From the NCBI RefSeq assembly GCF_019443505.1, contig NZ_CP080377.1, forward strand, positions 2,046,001-2,110,000: a DNA stretch of 64,000 nucleotides. Direction: 5' to 3'. Origin of the DNA: Janthinobacterium sp. PAMC25594 (lineage in GTDB: Bacteria > Pseudomonadota > Gammaproteobacteria > Burkholderiales > Burkholderiaceae_D). The stretch's first letter is position 1, and each line of letters opens with the position of its first letter. The translations under genes were made by a program, and so were the position numbers. The notes below the pieces were generated by a model. The model was not told the origin of the DNA, did no database searches, and was given only the letters and a program-made list of their open reading frames with translations. Shown piece by piece: positions 46,489 to 57,067 of this stretch.

Positions 46489-46647
46489 CCCGCATCAGCT
46501 CGCCGATCTCCGCCAAGTCCGGCGCGCTGGCCGTCCATCCTGGCAGCCTGGCGCAAACCAGCGTGGCTGCGCGGCTGCTCACGCTGGCCCAGTTCGATTC
46601 GATAGGGGTCGAGTTCAATCTGCCGGAAGCCGATTTTTAGGCCATTG
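46489..46647 (+). pseudogene. Stray fragment of an RND adaptor gene
   Basis: Nearly identical to 22912-23070 inside the adaptor gene of the other RND system (encoding SSPISAKSGALAVHPG, then TLAQFDSIGVEFNLPEAD). It begins and ends abruptly with no flanking homology. Confidence 0.85.
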
Positions 46648-46778
46648 TTTAAAGCTCTGTATCCCCTTTCATCGCCGCATCATTTTTCCTCTCTTACAAT
46701 ACCGGTCCGACCACCGGGACAAGCACCCTGGCAGGATATGCCATAGGCACTAAGGCATATGCTTTTTGAAAAATATAA

Positions 46779-46801
46779 ATAGTAATGATTCTCATTTATA
46801 G
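46779..46801. promoter_or_regulatory. Fur box upstream of the siderophore receptor
   Basis: ATAGTAATGATTCTCATTTA is a close match to the palindromic Fur consensus (GATAATGATAATCATTATC), 48 bp upstream of the receptor start. Indicates iron repression. Confidence 0.75.
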
Positions 46802-46848
46802 TATAGTGCGTGCAGTTTTCTTCTTGTAACCTTGCGCCTATTTCATCG

Positions 46849-49008
46849 ATGCCAACCTTACACCCCACTCCAGTCCCAGCCCACCGTCCCCTCGCCGCTC
46901 GCCTGATTCTTGCTGGCCTGCTCCTTGCCAGCGTTTCACCGTGCGCATTGGCGCAAACGCTTGCCAGCACGCAGAATCCGCTCGCCACCGTGGTCGTCAC
47001 CGGCCAGGCCGAAGCTGATGCGGGCGGACAGATCGCCAAGAGTGCGCGGGCCGGAATGCTGGGCGAAAAAGACTTGCTCGATACGCCCTTCAGCGTCAAC
47101 AGCTACACCAACCAGCGCATGCTGGACCAGCAGGCGTTGACCCTGGCCGAGGTGCTGGGCGGCGACCCGTCCACCCGCTTCACGGGCCAGATCGGCGGCG
47201 TCACGGATTCCTTTTTCATTCGCGGCTTTCCTCTCAACGAGGGCAATTTGAGCGAAGTGGCGTTTGACGGCGTGTATGGCGTCTCGCCAAATTACCACCT
47301 GTTTACGGAATACCTGCAGAGCGTCGAGGTGCTCAAGGGGCCCGCCGCCTTGCTGTATGGCATGTCGCCAAATGGCGGCGTGGGCGGCGTCGTCAATGCC
47401 GTGCCGAAACGCTCGCTGCCGCGCGACCTGACGCGCATGACTGTCGATTACGGCTCAAGCGCACAGCTGGGTGCGGCCATCGACGTCAGCCGCCGTTTCG
47501 GCGAAGAGCGGCGTTTCGGCATCCGCTTCAATGGCTTACACCGCCAAGGCAAGACGCCGCTCGACCATCAGAGCTCGCGCGCGGAAGTGGCGGCCATCGC
47601 CCTCGATTACCGGGGAGAGCGGCTGCGCGCCTCGCTCGATGTGATCGAGCAATACCAGTGGATCGACGCACCCACGCGCCCCTTCCTCGTCGCCGCGCGC
47701 CTGCCGGTGCCGGAAGCGCCCGACGGGGGGCGCAATATCGCCCAGTCCTGGGGCTGGTGGAAATCCAATGACATGGCCACCTTGGGCAAGGTCGAATACG
47801 ATGTGAACGATAACCTTACCGTCTTCGCCGACGTGGGCGGCACGCGCTCCGATGTATCGCGCTATTCGGACCAGACGCCAACCATTACCAGCGCGGCGGG
47901 CGACATCGCAGTCACGCCCATGAACTGGAAATTCCGCGTGCGGCGCGCTAGCGGCGACGCGGGCGTGCGCACGCGCTTTCGCACGGGCGGCGTCGAGCAT
48001 GCGCTGGTCGTGATGGGCAATGTCTACCGCGACGAGTTTGGCAGCGTGAGTAATACCGGCAAGCTCATCACCTCGAACATCTACCATCCCGAGGCCGTGC
48101 CAGACCCCGGCATTCCCGCTCCGGCCCGCGCGCCTAAGCTGTCCGCCTCGACCCTCTCCAGCCTGGCCCTGGCCGACACGCTGGACATGCTGGACCGGCG
48201 CGTCCAGCTGACCCTGGGCGTGCGCCGCCAGCTGGTCGAATCGAAGAACTACCACGCCGCCAGCGGCGCCCTCACCACGCGTTACAAGCAAGGCGCGCTG
48301 ACGCCGCTGGCCGGCATCGTGGTCAAGCCGCTGCGCCACGTGTCGCTGTACGCGAACTATATCGAAGGCTTGAGCAAGGGCGATATCGCGCCGAACATCG
48401 CCAACAACGCGGGCCAGGTCTTCGCGCCCTACAAGAGCAAGCAGTATGAAGTGGGCACGAAGGCCGATTTCGGCGTGGTGCTGGCGACCCTGGCCGTATT
48501 CCAGGTGAGCAAACCCAGCGGCCAGCTGTATGGCAAGGTGTACAGCATGGATAGCGAACAGCGCAACCGGGGCCTGGAGCTGAACCTGTCCGGCGCTGCC
48601 AGCAAGGCCGTGCGCCTGCTCGCCGGCGTGACCCTGCTAGACGGGCGCCTCATCAAAACCAACAGCGCCGCCACCATGGGCAAACGCCCCGTGGGCGTGC
48701 CCACGTCCATGGCCAACCTGGGCGGAGAATGGGATTTACCGTACTGGCCGGGCCTGACGGCCACGGGCGCCGTCAGCTACACCAGCAAGCAGTATGTTGA
48801 CCAGACGAACCTGCAATCGGTGCCGTCGTGGACCAAGGTCGACCTGGGCCTGCGCTACCGCACGGCCATCGCCGGCAAAGCGACGACCCTGCGCGGCGGC
48901 CTGATGAACGCCTTCAATCGCCACTACTGGGCCGGCGTGGCCTCGTATGGCACGATCTCGCAATCGGCGCCCCGCACGGTGCAGCTTTCTGCGGCGGTTG
49001 ATTTCTAA
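46849..49008 (+). CDS. TonB-dependent siderophore receptor
   Basis: 719 residues from MPTLHPTPV (the GTG at 46810 would lie too near the Fur box). Signal peptide ending SPCALAQ, TonB-box-like ATVVVTGQ, plug domain with SFFIRGFPLNEGNL and VEVLKGPAALLYG (siderophore-receptor signature), and a barrel ending QLSAAVDF. Belongs to the ferrichrome/hydroxamate-type branch by general look; the actual siderophore is unknown. Iron-regulated through the Fur box. Confidence 0.9.
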   Translation: MPTLHPTPVPAHRPLAARLILAGLLLASVSPCALAQTLASTQNPLATVVVTGQAEADAGGQIAKSARAGMLGEKDLLDTPFSVNSYTNQRMLDQQALTLAEVLGGDPSTRFTGQIGGVTDSFFIRGFPLNEGNLSEVAFDGVYGVSPNYHLFTEYLQSVEVLKGPAALLYGMSPNGGVGGVVNAVPKRSLPRDLTRMTVDYGSSAQLGAAIDVSRRFGEERRFGIRFNGLHRQGKTPLDHQSSRAEVAAIALDYRGERLRASLDVIEQYQWIDAPTRPFLVAARLPVPEAPDGGRNIAQSWGWWKSNDMATLGKVEYDVNDNLTVFADVGGTRSDVSRYSDQTPTITSAAGDIAVTPMNWKFRVRRASGDAGVRTRFRTGGVEHALVVMGNVYRDEFGSVSNTGKLITSNIYHPEAVPDPGIPAPARAPKLSASTLSSLALADTLDMLDRRVQLTLGVRRQLVESKNYHAASGALTTRYKQGALTPLAGIVVKPLRHVSLYANYIEGLSKGDIAPNIANNAGQVFAPYKSKQYEVGTKADFGVVLATLAVFQVSKPSGQLYGKVYSMDSEQRNRGLELNLSGAASKAVRLLAGVTLLDGRLIKTNSAATMGKRPVGVPTSMANLGGEWDLPYWPGLTATGAVSYTSKQYVDQTNLQSVPSWTKVDLGLRYRTAIAGKATTLRGGLMNAFNRHYWAGVASYGTISQSAPRTVQLSAAVDF

Positions 49009-49016
49009 TTACACGC

Positions 49017-49110
49017 TTGGCGCGATGGGCAATGGCGCCGGCAATGGGCCCGCACCATGCGCTTCATGGACTGGGGGGAGCGTTACACCGGGGAGGCGAT
49101 ATTTTTCCTG
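49017..49110 (+). pseudogene. Possible PepSY-TM protein remnant
   Basis: A plus-strand frame reads RQWARTMRFMDWGERYTGEA, resembling the RWARTMRFLHTGE segment of the PepSY-associated membrane protein often found after siderophore receptors. Only about 30 residues; tentative. Confidence 0.35.
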
Positions 49111-49216
49111 AGCAGCGATTTGACGCTATCCTGCACCTCGGATGGCGGAAACTCCGTGAACGCTGCGGAAAATTCCCCCAGCGCTCTCTCTTGCTGAGAC
49201 GATAGAGACAAACTTA

Positions 49217-49830
49217 TTAATACACGGCCTCCAGTTTGGGCACCTGCCGCTCAAAACCGACGATGTTTTGCAGTTGTACGTCAGATGGGCAAGATGCCAG
49301 CTGCTCCCCATGGATGCCACTGCCGATCAACTGTCCAGATTTCAACATGTAAATACGATCGAAGTTCACGATGGATGCTAGGTGGTGCGTGATGATAATC
49401 AGCTTGCGTGATCGGAACTTCGTCATCAGGTTCTCAAAAATATCGCGTTCGCCATGAACATCAAGCGCGCTGGTCGCTTCGTCCAGGATCAGGACCTCAA
49501 GCTCATCCAGGATGGCACGGGCCTGGGCAATGCGTTAACGCTGGCAACTCGACAGGTTGATGCCACCCTCGCTGATCAGCGTCTGATAGCCTTGCGGCAA
49601 GTTTTTCACAAATTCCGGCGCGCCAACGCACGTCGCCGCCTCCCGAGTCTGATCCATCATTGCTCATGGGGCTTTGAGCGCAATGTTTTCCGCAACGCTG
49701 CAATTCATCAGGCGCGACTATTGCAACACCAGGCTGACGCGCCGCCTGAGCAGCGTCGGGTCGATCAGGCGGGTAATGTTCCCAACTTCCGTTCGATCTC
49801 ACACACATAGCTGCGAATAGAAATATCAAG
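49217..49830 (-). pseudogene. Broken type I secretion-type ABC ATPase
   Basis: Minus-strand frames give SVAENIALK-like pieces, LPQGYQTLISEGGINLS, a degenerate signature (LSSCQR, stop, RIAQARAIL), Walker B LEVLILDEATSALD, the H-loop THHLASIVNFDRIYML and the C-terminal tail to 49217. Stops and shifts between the pieces and loss of the membrane domain show it is dead. Related to HlyB/LapB-like exporters. Confidence 0.75.
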
Positions 49831-49964
49831 TGCGGCAAGACTTGCTCCAATGGTAATTTTTGGTGAGATTTCCACACTGCAATTTAGCTAAAATGCATGA
49901 GCGTGAAACCTTCGCATTGTTGGCAGTGACATACCACATTCGATCACCAAAATAAGGAGTGCAT

Positions 49965-50198
49965 ATGCGAACTATCTATAGCTTTAGAACGCAGAGTGGG
50001 ACGGCACGAATCATCTACGACTCGGGAAACCACAGGTTTCATGCGGTCTTTGGTGACGAAAGCCTTGGTAGCTACCACGCCCCTGAACAGGCCGCAGAGG
50101 ATCTTGCTGGCGGCCATACGCTCAGCCACTCATCAGGCATCGATCTTTCAGCACTAGGGATACCCGAAGAACTTGGAGAGTGGCAGCGCGCAATCTGA
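49965..50198 (+). CDS. Small conserved-looking hypothetical protein
   Basis: 77 residues with a strong AAGGAG six bases before the ATG. Soluble, with an N-terminal strand-rich part (TIYSFRTQSGTARIIYD) and a helix-forming middle. Good start context argues it is real. No function recognised; neighbours are pseudogene and IS DNA. Confidence 0.6.
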   Translation: MRTIYSFRTQSGTARIIYDSGNHRFHAVFGDESLGSYHAPEQAAEDLAGGHTLSHSSGIDLSALGIPEELGEWQRAI

Positions 50199-50452
50199 GC
50201 AAGTACATTTTCGGCAATCGCCTTCGCTAAATAAGCCGCGCTACCCAGGCTTAATCGGAGACGGATGGCAGTGACCGCGAATGGCCCATGCTGTGTAAAA
50301 ACGCAGTTTTGTGTAAACGGATGCCTGAATCGCCACGAGTCTGCTAGGTGTTTAGAATTGGGTGATCATATTCCTATTCGCAGCTTGCCCTACTTCAAAG
50401 CCAGGCGCCTGTTGAGTACACTGTTGATTCCTGTCACCTCACCGCCAGCGCC
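50199..50452. other. Upstream part of the intact IS481 copy
   Basis: Holds the left end of the element; the stretch from about 50350 (TAGGTGTTTAGAAT) is similar to 1150-1260 upstream of the other copy. Ends not precisely resolved. Confidence 0.45.
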
Positions 50453-51448
50453 ATGACCCAAGCCCTTCACAGCCGAGCCCGCACCACCCACCTGATCCGG
50501 GAAGAAATCCGCAACTCGACACTGCCCCAACGGGAGCTTGCCGAGCGCTATAACGTGAGCCGCCTGACGATCCGTAAATGGCAGAACCGCGACAGCGCCG
50601 AGGACCGTTCGCACCGGCCCCACACCATGCATACGACGCTGACGCCAGCGCAGGAACTGGTCGTCATCGCGCTACGCACCACCTTGCTTTTGCCCACCGA
50701 CGACTTGCTGGCGGTGGCGCGTGAGTTCGTCAACCCGGCGCTTTCGCGTGGCGCCCTGGGCCGCTGCTTGCGGCGCCATGGTGTCTCCAGTTTGCTTAAA
50801 ATGGCCGCACTCGAAGACGACAAACCGGTTACCAAAAAGTCGTTCAAGGACTACGAGCCGGGCTTTTTACATATGGATATCAAGTACTTACCGCAGATGC
50901 TCGATGAAACCGAACGCCGTTACCTGTTCGTCGCCATTGACCGCGCCACACGCTGGGTCTTCATGGAAATCTATGCCAACCAGTCCGACAGCAGCAGTAC
51001 CGACTTCCTGCTCAAACTGAAAAATGCTTGCCCGATCACCATCGTCAAACTACTCACTGACAACGGCAGCCAGTTCACCGACCGTTTTACCAGCAAGAAA
51101 AAAGACCCTGTCAGCGGCGACCGTATCCCGAGCGGCAAGCATGTCTTTGACGTGCTGTGCAAGCAATTGGTGATCGAACATCGATTGATTCCGCCGCGTC
51201 ACCCGCAAACCAACGGCATGGTCGAACGCTTCAATGGCCGTATCAGCGAGGTCGTCAACCAGACTCGTTTCGGCTCCCGGGCCGAACTGGAATCGACGCT
51301 GCGCAATTACCTGAAAATCTACAACCACAACATTCCCCAGCGCGCCTTGGATAACGCAACACCGATTCAGGCGATGAAGAAATGGCAGGAGAAAAAGCCG
51401 GAATTATTCGTTAAACGCGTATATAACCAGGCCGGTCTTGACAGCTAG
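50453..51448 (+). CDS. IS481-family transposase, intact
   Basis: 331 residues. N-terminal HTH (LAERYNVSRLTIRKWQNR) and a DDE integrase core with MDIKYLPQM, TDNGSQFTD and ERFNGRISEV giving D, D and E. Complete reading frame, unlike the copies at 1261-8083 and 19339. Presumably able to move itself and perhaps related ends in the island. Confidence 0.9.
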   Translation: MTQALHSRARTTHLIREEIRNSTLPQRELAERYNVSRLTIRKWQNRDSAEDRSHRPHTMHTTLTPAQELVVIALRTTLLLPTDDLLAVAREFVNPALSRGALGRCLRRHGVSSLLKMAALEDDKPVTKKSFKDYEPGFLHMDIKYLPQMLDETERRYLFVAIDRATRWVFMEIYANQSDSSSTDFLLKLKNACPITIVKLLTDNGSQFTDRFTSKKKDPVSGDRIPSGKHVFDVLCKQLVIEHRLIPPRHPQTNGMVERFNGRISEVVNQTRFGSRAELESTLRNYLKIYNHNIPQRALDNATPIQAMKKWQEKKPELFVKRVYNQAGLDS

Positions 51449-51469
51449 GCACAGATCAAGTCTGAGCTA

Positions 51470-51560
51470 GTCTGTTGATTTGCACCAAAAACTGACCCAC
51501 TTAGCCGCATAATTTGCATCGAAAATTGACCCACGTTTAGCACACAATCCTACTTATCTG
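51470..51560. repeat. IS21-type element left end
   Basis: Two spaced copies of a GCA(C/T)C(A/G)AAAA(C/T)TGACCCAC-like motif, typical of the multiple transposase-binding repeats at IS21 ends, right before the istA remnant. Confidence 0.6.
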
Positions 51561-51578
51561 AATGAGTAGGGGATCGGA

Positions 51579-51960
51579 GTGATTGACGTGGCGTTACTAG
51601 GAATTATTAGGCGCTGGCATCTTCGCGACCAAGTCTCATTGAGGGAAATCGCCAAGCGCCTCGGCATTTTGCGCAACACCGTCCGGCGCTACCTACGCTC
51701 GGAGATAACCGAGCCCGCCTATCCGGAGCGCCAATCGGCCAGCGCCATCGGCTATACGCTTTTCACCTCGCAGGCTGGCTCAAGACCGAGGCGGCCAAAT
51801 CACCCAAGCAACGACGCAGCCTAAAACAGCTTCACGAGGACCTAACGGAATTGAGATCAAGGGGTCTTACGACCGAGTGGCGGCGTTCGCCTGGCAATGG
51901 AGGGAGGGTCACAAACAGCGTGGGGCAATTCGGCACACAAAAGAACATCCATCTTGCCAT
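51579..51960 (+). pseudogene. IS21-type istA, 5' remnant with frameshift
   Basis: Starts VIDVALLGIIRRWHLRDQ with the HTH (VSLREIAKRLGILRNTVRRY), then shifts frame near 51750 and continues as KQRRSLKQLHEDLTELG and YDRVAAFAWQWREG. No catalytic domain or istB. Third istA remnant in the window. Confidence 0.75.
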
Positions 51961-52060
51961 TTGAGAAGACAACCTATTGATTTAAGTCAAATTCTTGTTA
52001 ATCTTAGACCAAGATCAGCATCTAGGTGAGAGACTGCATTTGATAGATGGAGTCCATGCC

Positions 52061-52345
52061 ATGCACGAGAACAATATGCACCTACTAAACGGTTATACTT
52101 TTTTCATCACCACCGCCCGCCTAGTGGATGGGCGCTATCGAGGACGGATTTGGGTTTCGCAGCGAGGTGACAACGGAGTTGTCCTTGAGCCAGCAGTATT
52201 TATCGAGACACCAGGGGCGCTAAAATCAATTCAGGCGACAAAAATCGAGGCTTCAGCCTATGCTCAAGAGCTGATACAGAGCCGCGCACTTGGTACATTC
52301 CTGGATGCGCTGATGGAAGACACTGCCAAACACTATTCGTACTGA
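52061..52345 (+). CDS. Hypothetical protein
   Basis: 94 residues from MHENNMHLL. Mixed alpha/beta, ending QSRALGTFLDALMEDTAKHYSY. No family recognised. The frame extends 22 codons upstream but the extension overlaps IS debris. Confidence 0.5.
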   Translation: MHENNMHLLNGYTFFITTARLVDGRYRGRIWVSQRGDNGVVLEPAVFIETPGALKSIQATKIEASAYAQELIQSRALGTFLDALMEDTAKHYSY

Positions 52346-52433
52346 GCAACCAAATCCAGATGCAAGGATTGCTATCACCTATCATGATCCGCGAGCGCTC
52401 CCGCACCCCTGTCAAATTTGGAAAGAAAAGTTG

Positions 52434-54036
52434 TCAAAGAAAGGCCGGGAGACTTTCCGTCGTCACGCGCCCCTGGCAAGAGTGCGCATAACAAACCTGA
52501 TTTCTCCCTGATTCTTTTGCCTTGTACAATGCTTTGTCAGCGGCCTCGACCAGCTCAATAGGCTGATTTTCTAAATGAATCGGAGAAAACGCCTCCACAC
52601 CGATACTTACCGTCACAACTCCAAGTGGATTTCCAGTATGTGCAATCCCCATCGATTGAACAGCACCACGGATGCTCTCGGCAACTGCCAATGCACCGGC
52701 GAGATCGGTTTCTGGCAGTAAAACGACCATTTCCTCACCGCCATAGCGGGCCGCCAAATCTCCTGGTCTACGCATCGAATAGGCTACCACCTTGCCAATT
52801 TTTCTCAAGCACTCGTCTCCGGCCACATGACCATAAATATCGTTGTATTGCTTAAAAAAATCAACGTCGATCATAATTAACCCTAGCGGGTTTTCCCCAC
52901 GCTGCGCACGATTAAACTCATCCATTAACGATTCGTCAAAATGACGTCGATTCGCCAGTCCGGTCAGTCCATCCTGGTTAGCAAGCCGGGACAACGTTTC
53001 ATTAATCAGTTCTAGCTCAATGCCAGCCAGCACTAGTTTTTGTTCAATTCTTGATCGCAGATTTATTTGTTTCGCTATACGATAACCAAGGTAGGAGATG
53101 AGCAACACCAGCCCCCCCCCCAACTAAAAACTGAATGTAAACATCACTGCGCCAACTCTCCAATACTTCATCTTCTGATAATGCAGCAGAGACGGCCAAA
53201 GGATATTCCTCCACCCTTCTGTAGCTATTAATACGTGTAACGCCATCCAATTTTGACTTTATCGATGCCGTACCTACCGGCCCCTTTGAAAAATAATCCT
53301 TAAATAATGGAAACTGCGATATGTCCTGCCCAAGCATTTTTTCATCAAATGGCCTTCTTAATAAAAGTATTCCATTCCCATTTGCAATGAAAATTGCCCC
53401 CTGCTTCCCTATAGAAAATCGGTCATAAAATAATCTAAAGTAATCCATATTAATGGTCGCAAGAACAATCCCTGCAAAACGTCCATCGGGGAAGTTGATA
53501 CGACGCGACACAGTAATAATCCAGTCACCTGTCGATTTACTTCGCACTGGAGGGCCAACGAAAGGGGCACGGTCGCTGTTATTTTTGTGGTACTTAAAAT
53601 ACTCTCTATCGGAATTATTCAAATTCTTCAGCAACACTTTCTGAGAATTGACCAGCCAGCTACCATCTTGTGCATAGACGAAAACACCTTGCAACTGGGG
53701 TAATTCACCTACACGCAAAACCAACAGGTTATGAATACGGGACAGTTCAAGGTCTGAAACTCCATCTTTTTCTATACGCTCCACCAAGCCAACCAATGCA
53801 GTATCAGTCTCTTTGATCGTGTCATAGGCATGCTGGGCTACCGACTGCGCCAAATTGGCACTTGCCTGAGCGGCCTCGCGTAGCTGCACTTCTCTTGCAC
53901 GCCATGCCATCCATACCTGCGTTGCAAGAAGTGACATGCAAACCACGACAACAAATGTGATCGCCAGCGGCAGCAAGGAAAAGCGTGTGAAGCCCGAGCC
54001 CATCAGACGAGCTGGCAGGCTATTTGAATCAGCCAT
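52434..54036 (-). pseudogene. Membrane diguanylate cyclase split at a G10 run
   Basis: N-terminal part (54036 to about 53120): TM1 about 20-42, dCache-type periplasmic sensor (about 45-285) with YFKYHKNNSDRAPFVGPP, second TM beginning YIQFLVGGG. C-terminal part (to 52434): rest of TM2 (LVLLISYLGYRI), GGDEF domain with active site RYGGEEM and inhibitory RxxD (RPGD) five residues before it. The two are joined only if the run of ten G (complement of 53112-53121) is nine. Either a frameshifted gene, a phase-variable one, or a homopolymer sequencing error. Confidence 0.85.
53112..53121. repeat. Homopolymer C10 in the cyclase gene
   Basis: Ten C on the plus strand (G on the coding strand) at the TM2 coding position. 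Nine would keep frame; ten shift it. Confidence 0.9.
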
Positions 54037-54544
54037 GGAACAACTCCCAGTTTTACGTGGGTAAGAGTGTGCGCCAAATAGCGCTCCAAATACTCACGCA
54101 TCGTAACAAATAAGATGTATAAAAGTTAAAAACAACACTACCACGTCGCAAGCATAAGCAGATGTCGAACGGTGCACATTTCTGCGTAACTTGAGCTACA
54201 GAGGCGGTTCGGCAACAAAAGAGATGGGCATTCGGCGCACCAGTCCAATATGGCAAAAAAGTGCGTCAAATCGCACGCCCCCTCTTCGCCCCGCCGCGCC
54301 AGTCCTCATGCGCCTTCGGCCATGGCGCAAATTTGAGTCAAAAGAGTCCAATATAGCGGGCAGGTGTGGAGGGGGGGCACCTGCGCGCGCCGGGCCGAAA
54401 TAGGCTTTTTTCTTGCTCCAAGAGCAACATCATTCGTCGGGACGTGAAAAAGCCGCCTCATGGGCGGCTTGTGCGGTGGCTGGGGCGCTCTGGCGCGGCT
54501 GGGCTGTTTGCGGCCCCGCCATGCCGGTTATCGCAGCGTGGCGG
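54037..54544. other. Intergenic region and prophage edge
   Basis: No supportable gene. Contains the cyclase promoter side and, from about 54360, GC-rich hairpin-forming DNA next to the phage remnant, which might include the old phage end. Confidence 0.35.
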
Positions 54545-54760
54545 TCATCCTGGGCGGCCGGCGCGGATCATCGCCGCCTGTTCCTTGTCGTAGTCGTCGC
54601 AGAAGTCCACATCGCAAAACAGCAGCGCGGGCGCCAGCGCCTCGTCGCAGTAATGGCAACGGCCATGCGCCACCAAGGCGGGCCGGCCACGCACGGCGGC
54701 CAAGCCGCACGCCACCTCGGCAAAGATGATCTTGTCGGTGTTGTCGATGTGATCGCTCAT
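54545..54760 (-). CDS. Phage DksA/TraR-like zinc-finger protein
   Basis: 71 residues with CHYCDE ... CDVDFCDDY, near a C4 zinc finger but with the spacing of the small proteins next to P2-like portal genes. Its ATG overlaps the portal stop (ATGA). Confidence 0.6.
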   Translation of the reverse strand: MSDHIDNTDKIIFAEVACGLAAVRGRPALVAHGRCHYCDEALAPALLFCDVDFCDDYDKEQAAMIRAGRPG

Positions 54761-55433
54761 TGCGCGCTCTCCTTGCCCAGGCCCAAGTCATACGGGGCGA
54801 ACCTCACCACGTCCACACCAGCCCACTCGTTGATCGCTTCAAACTGTACCTGCAGCGGCACCAGCTCATTGCGCGCGAAGACGCACGCGGCCGGTTCGAC
54901 GGCGCCGAAACCGCCGGCATTGTTCGGCAGGATGCTCATCAGCTGGGGCGGCACGCGGTGCGCGGCCAGCTGGTCATCGCACGTGACGCTCTTGATGTTG
55001 AAAAACTCGTCCTTAGCGGCCACGTCCGACACCGGCAGAATCTGGATGCCGTCCTTCTTGCCGTTCGGCGCGTACATGAACAGGTTGCGGAAGTTGCCCG
55101 GCCCCTTGCTGTCGCGCATGGCCTGGTGCAAGTTGTCCACGCCCTGGGTGTTGGCGTCAGCATCCGTCATGTAAAACACGAAGCCGGCGTGCGAGCCGTT
55201 CTTGTAATACTTGCGGCGAAACAAGGTCGCCGCCTCGTTAAGCCAGGCCGATTGCAAGGCGTTCAGGTACTGCGGCACGCCATACAGCTCTTGGTTGACG
55301 TCCGGTTCCATCAGGTGGAACACGCGGTCCTTGTCGAACTGGTGCACGGCCTGGTAGCCGTTCACAAAATAATAGGTATCCAGGTCGACGCCGCGCCGCA
55401 TGTACTTGGCCAGCGCATGCTGGTACGTGATGG
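54757..55433 (-). pseudogene. P2-like phage portal protein, C-terminal fragment
   Basis: About 220 residues from near RGVDLDTYYFVNG to the natural end, with HLMEPDVNQELYGVPQYL, RRKYYKNGSHAGF and DEFFNIKSVTCDDQLAAHRV, typical of gpQ. The N-terminal third is missing: at 55434 the sequence changes to the chemoreceptor gene. No capsid, terminase or tail genes are present. Confidence 0.8.
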
Positions 55434-56963
55434 CTATCCTGCCAGCTTAAACAGGCTCACCAGTTGCTGCAGTTGCTGTGCCTGGTCCCGCATGGCCTGC
55501 GCGGCGGCGGCGGCCTGCTCCACCAACGCCGCATTCTGTTGTGTCACGTCATCCATGCTAATGATGGCCTGGTTAACCTGCGCAATGCCCTGGCTCTGTT
55601 CCTTCGTGGCGGTACTGATTTCCAGCATCAATGTGGTCACCCTGCCGATGCTGTCGACCACGTGGCGCATAGCCTCCCCCGCGTCTCCTGCCAGTTCGCC
55701 TCCATACCGCACCTGGGTGCCCGAGGCGCCGATCAGATCCTTGATTTCCCTGGCTGCACTGGCCGACCGCTGTGCCAGGCTGCGCACCTCACCGGCCACC
55801 ACGGCAAAGCCGCGCCCCTGCTCACCCGCGCGCGCCGCTTCGACGGCTGCGTTCAGGGCTAGGATATTCGTCTGGAATGCGATGGCATCGATGACGCCAG
55901 TGATCTCCGCGATCTTCGCCGACGACAGGCGAATGGCATCCATGGTATCGACCATGCGCGCAACCACCGTGCCGCCCTGCCGAGCCAATTTGCAGGCTTC
56001 TTCCGCCAGTGTGCTGGCCAGCTGGGCATTGCCAGCATTCTGGCTGACGGTGCCCGTCAATTCCTCCATCGAGGCGGCCGTCTGCTCCAGTGAACTCGCC
56101 TGCGCTTCCGTGCGCGCCGACAGGTCCAGGTTGCCCCTGGCGATTTCCTGTGACGCCGTGGCGATCGTCGAGGCATTGCCGTGAAGCTGGTGTACCGTGC
56201 CGGCGAGATCCTGCTGCATGCGCGCGATGCTGTGCAACAAGCTGCTGCTATCGCCAACGCGCAGCGCCACCGGCGTGGACAGGTCGCGTCCTGCGATGCG
56301 CCGCGTCACTTCGCCCGCATAGGCCGGTTCGCCGCCGAGGGCGCCGAGCACGCTGCGAATCACCTGCCAGCCCAGCGCCGAAATCACTGCCAGCGCGGCC
56401 AGGAAAAACCACAGCGATTGCAGTGCCGCCTGCCAGAACGCATTGTCGATATCGTCACTAAAGAAGCCTGTGCCGATCCACCAGCCCCATGGCTTGAAGG
56501 CGATGATGCCGTTGAGCTTTGCCACCAGCTGACCCTCGCGCTTGCTTTTCACGGACACCAGGCCGACCTCATCGCGGGCAAGTGCCTCCACATAGGCCTG
56601 CGAATCGGGTTGGCCATCCATCGTCTCCCCCTCGGCGATCACCCCGATATTCCTGGGATTCGGATGCACCAGGTTCAAACCATTGGGCAGCCGTGCCCAG
56701 TAATAGCTCTTGCCGTCGTTATTGAGCTGGGTCAGCGCTTCTTTTGCGGCTGCCTGGGCTTGCTCCCGCGTCAGGCGGCCGGCCAGCTCCTGCGCATGGT
56801 AGTGCGCGGCCAGGTGCTCTCCCATCTTGAGCATATTGATGATCTGGGCTTCGCGGTCATGCAGCATGGCATTGTGCAGCGTACGCAAGCTGGAGCCACC
56901 TAGCATGGCCATGGCCAGCAGTGCGGCGCCAACGAGTAACAGCAGGCGTTGCGAGACTTTCAT
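55434..56963 (-). CDS. Methyl-accepting chemotaxis protein (sCache type)
   Basis: 509 residues from [11 protein letters not shown]1 about 8-28, single-Cache periplasmic sensor (about 35-185, with [17 protein letters not shown]), TM2 about 190-210, HAMP, and a signalling domain with the tip [15 protein letters not shown]. No C-terminal NWETF-like CheR tether. Located next to the GntR regulator of a pectin/galacturonate set; a role in chemotaxis towards those compounds is possible but unproved. Its stop abuts the phage remnant. Confidence 0.85.
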   Translation of the reverse strand: MKVSQRLLLLVGAALLAMAMLGGSSLRTLHNAMLHDREAQIINMLKMGEHLAAHYHAQELAGRLTREQAQAAAKEALTQLNNDGKSYYWARLPNGLNLVHPNPRNIGVIAEGETMDGQPDSQAYVEALARDEVGLVSVKSKREGQLVAKLNGIIAFKPWGWWIGTGFFSDDIDNAFWQAALQSLWFFLAALAVISALGWQVIRSVLGALGGEPAYAGEVTRRIAGRDLSTPVALRVGDSSSLLHSIARMQQDLAGTVHQLHGNASTIATASQEIARGNLDLSARTEAQASSLEQTAASMEELTGTVSQNAGNAQLASTLAEEACKLARQGGTVVARMVDTMDAIRLSSAKIAEITGVIDAIAFQTNILALNAAVEAARAGEQGRGFAVVAGEVRSLAQRSASAAREIKDLIGASGTQVRYGGELAGDAGEAMRHVVDSIGRVTTLMLEISTATKEQSQGIAQVNQAIISMDDVTQQNAALVEQAAAAAQAMRDQAQQLQQLVSLFKLAG

Positions 56964-57067
56964 TGGGCGTTCCTTGTTGTGCGCAAACGCGGGCAATCGC
57001 CTACGACAGGCGTGCCTGTCCCTGCCCGCCGTTGTGAGGGGCGGGCGCAGGGCGGAGCAGCGGCGTT

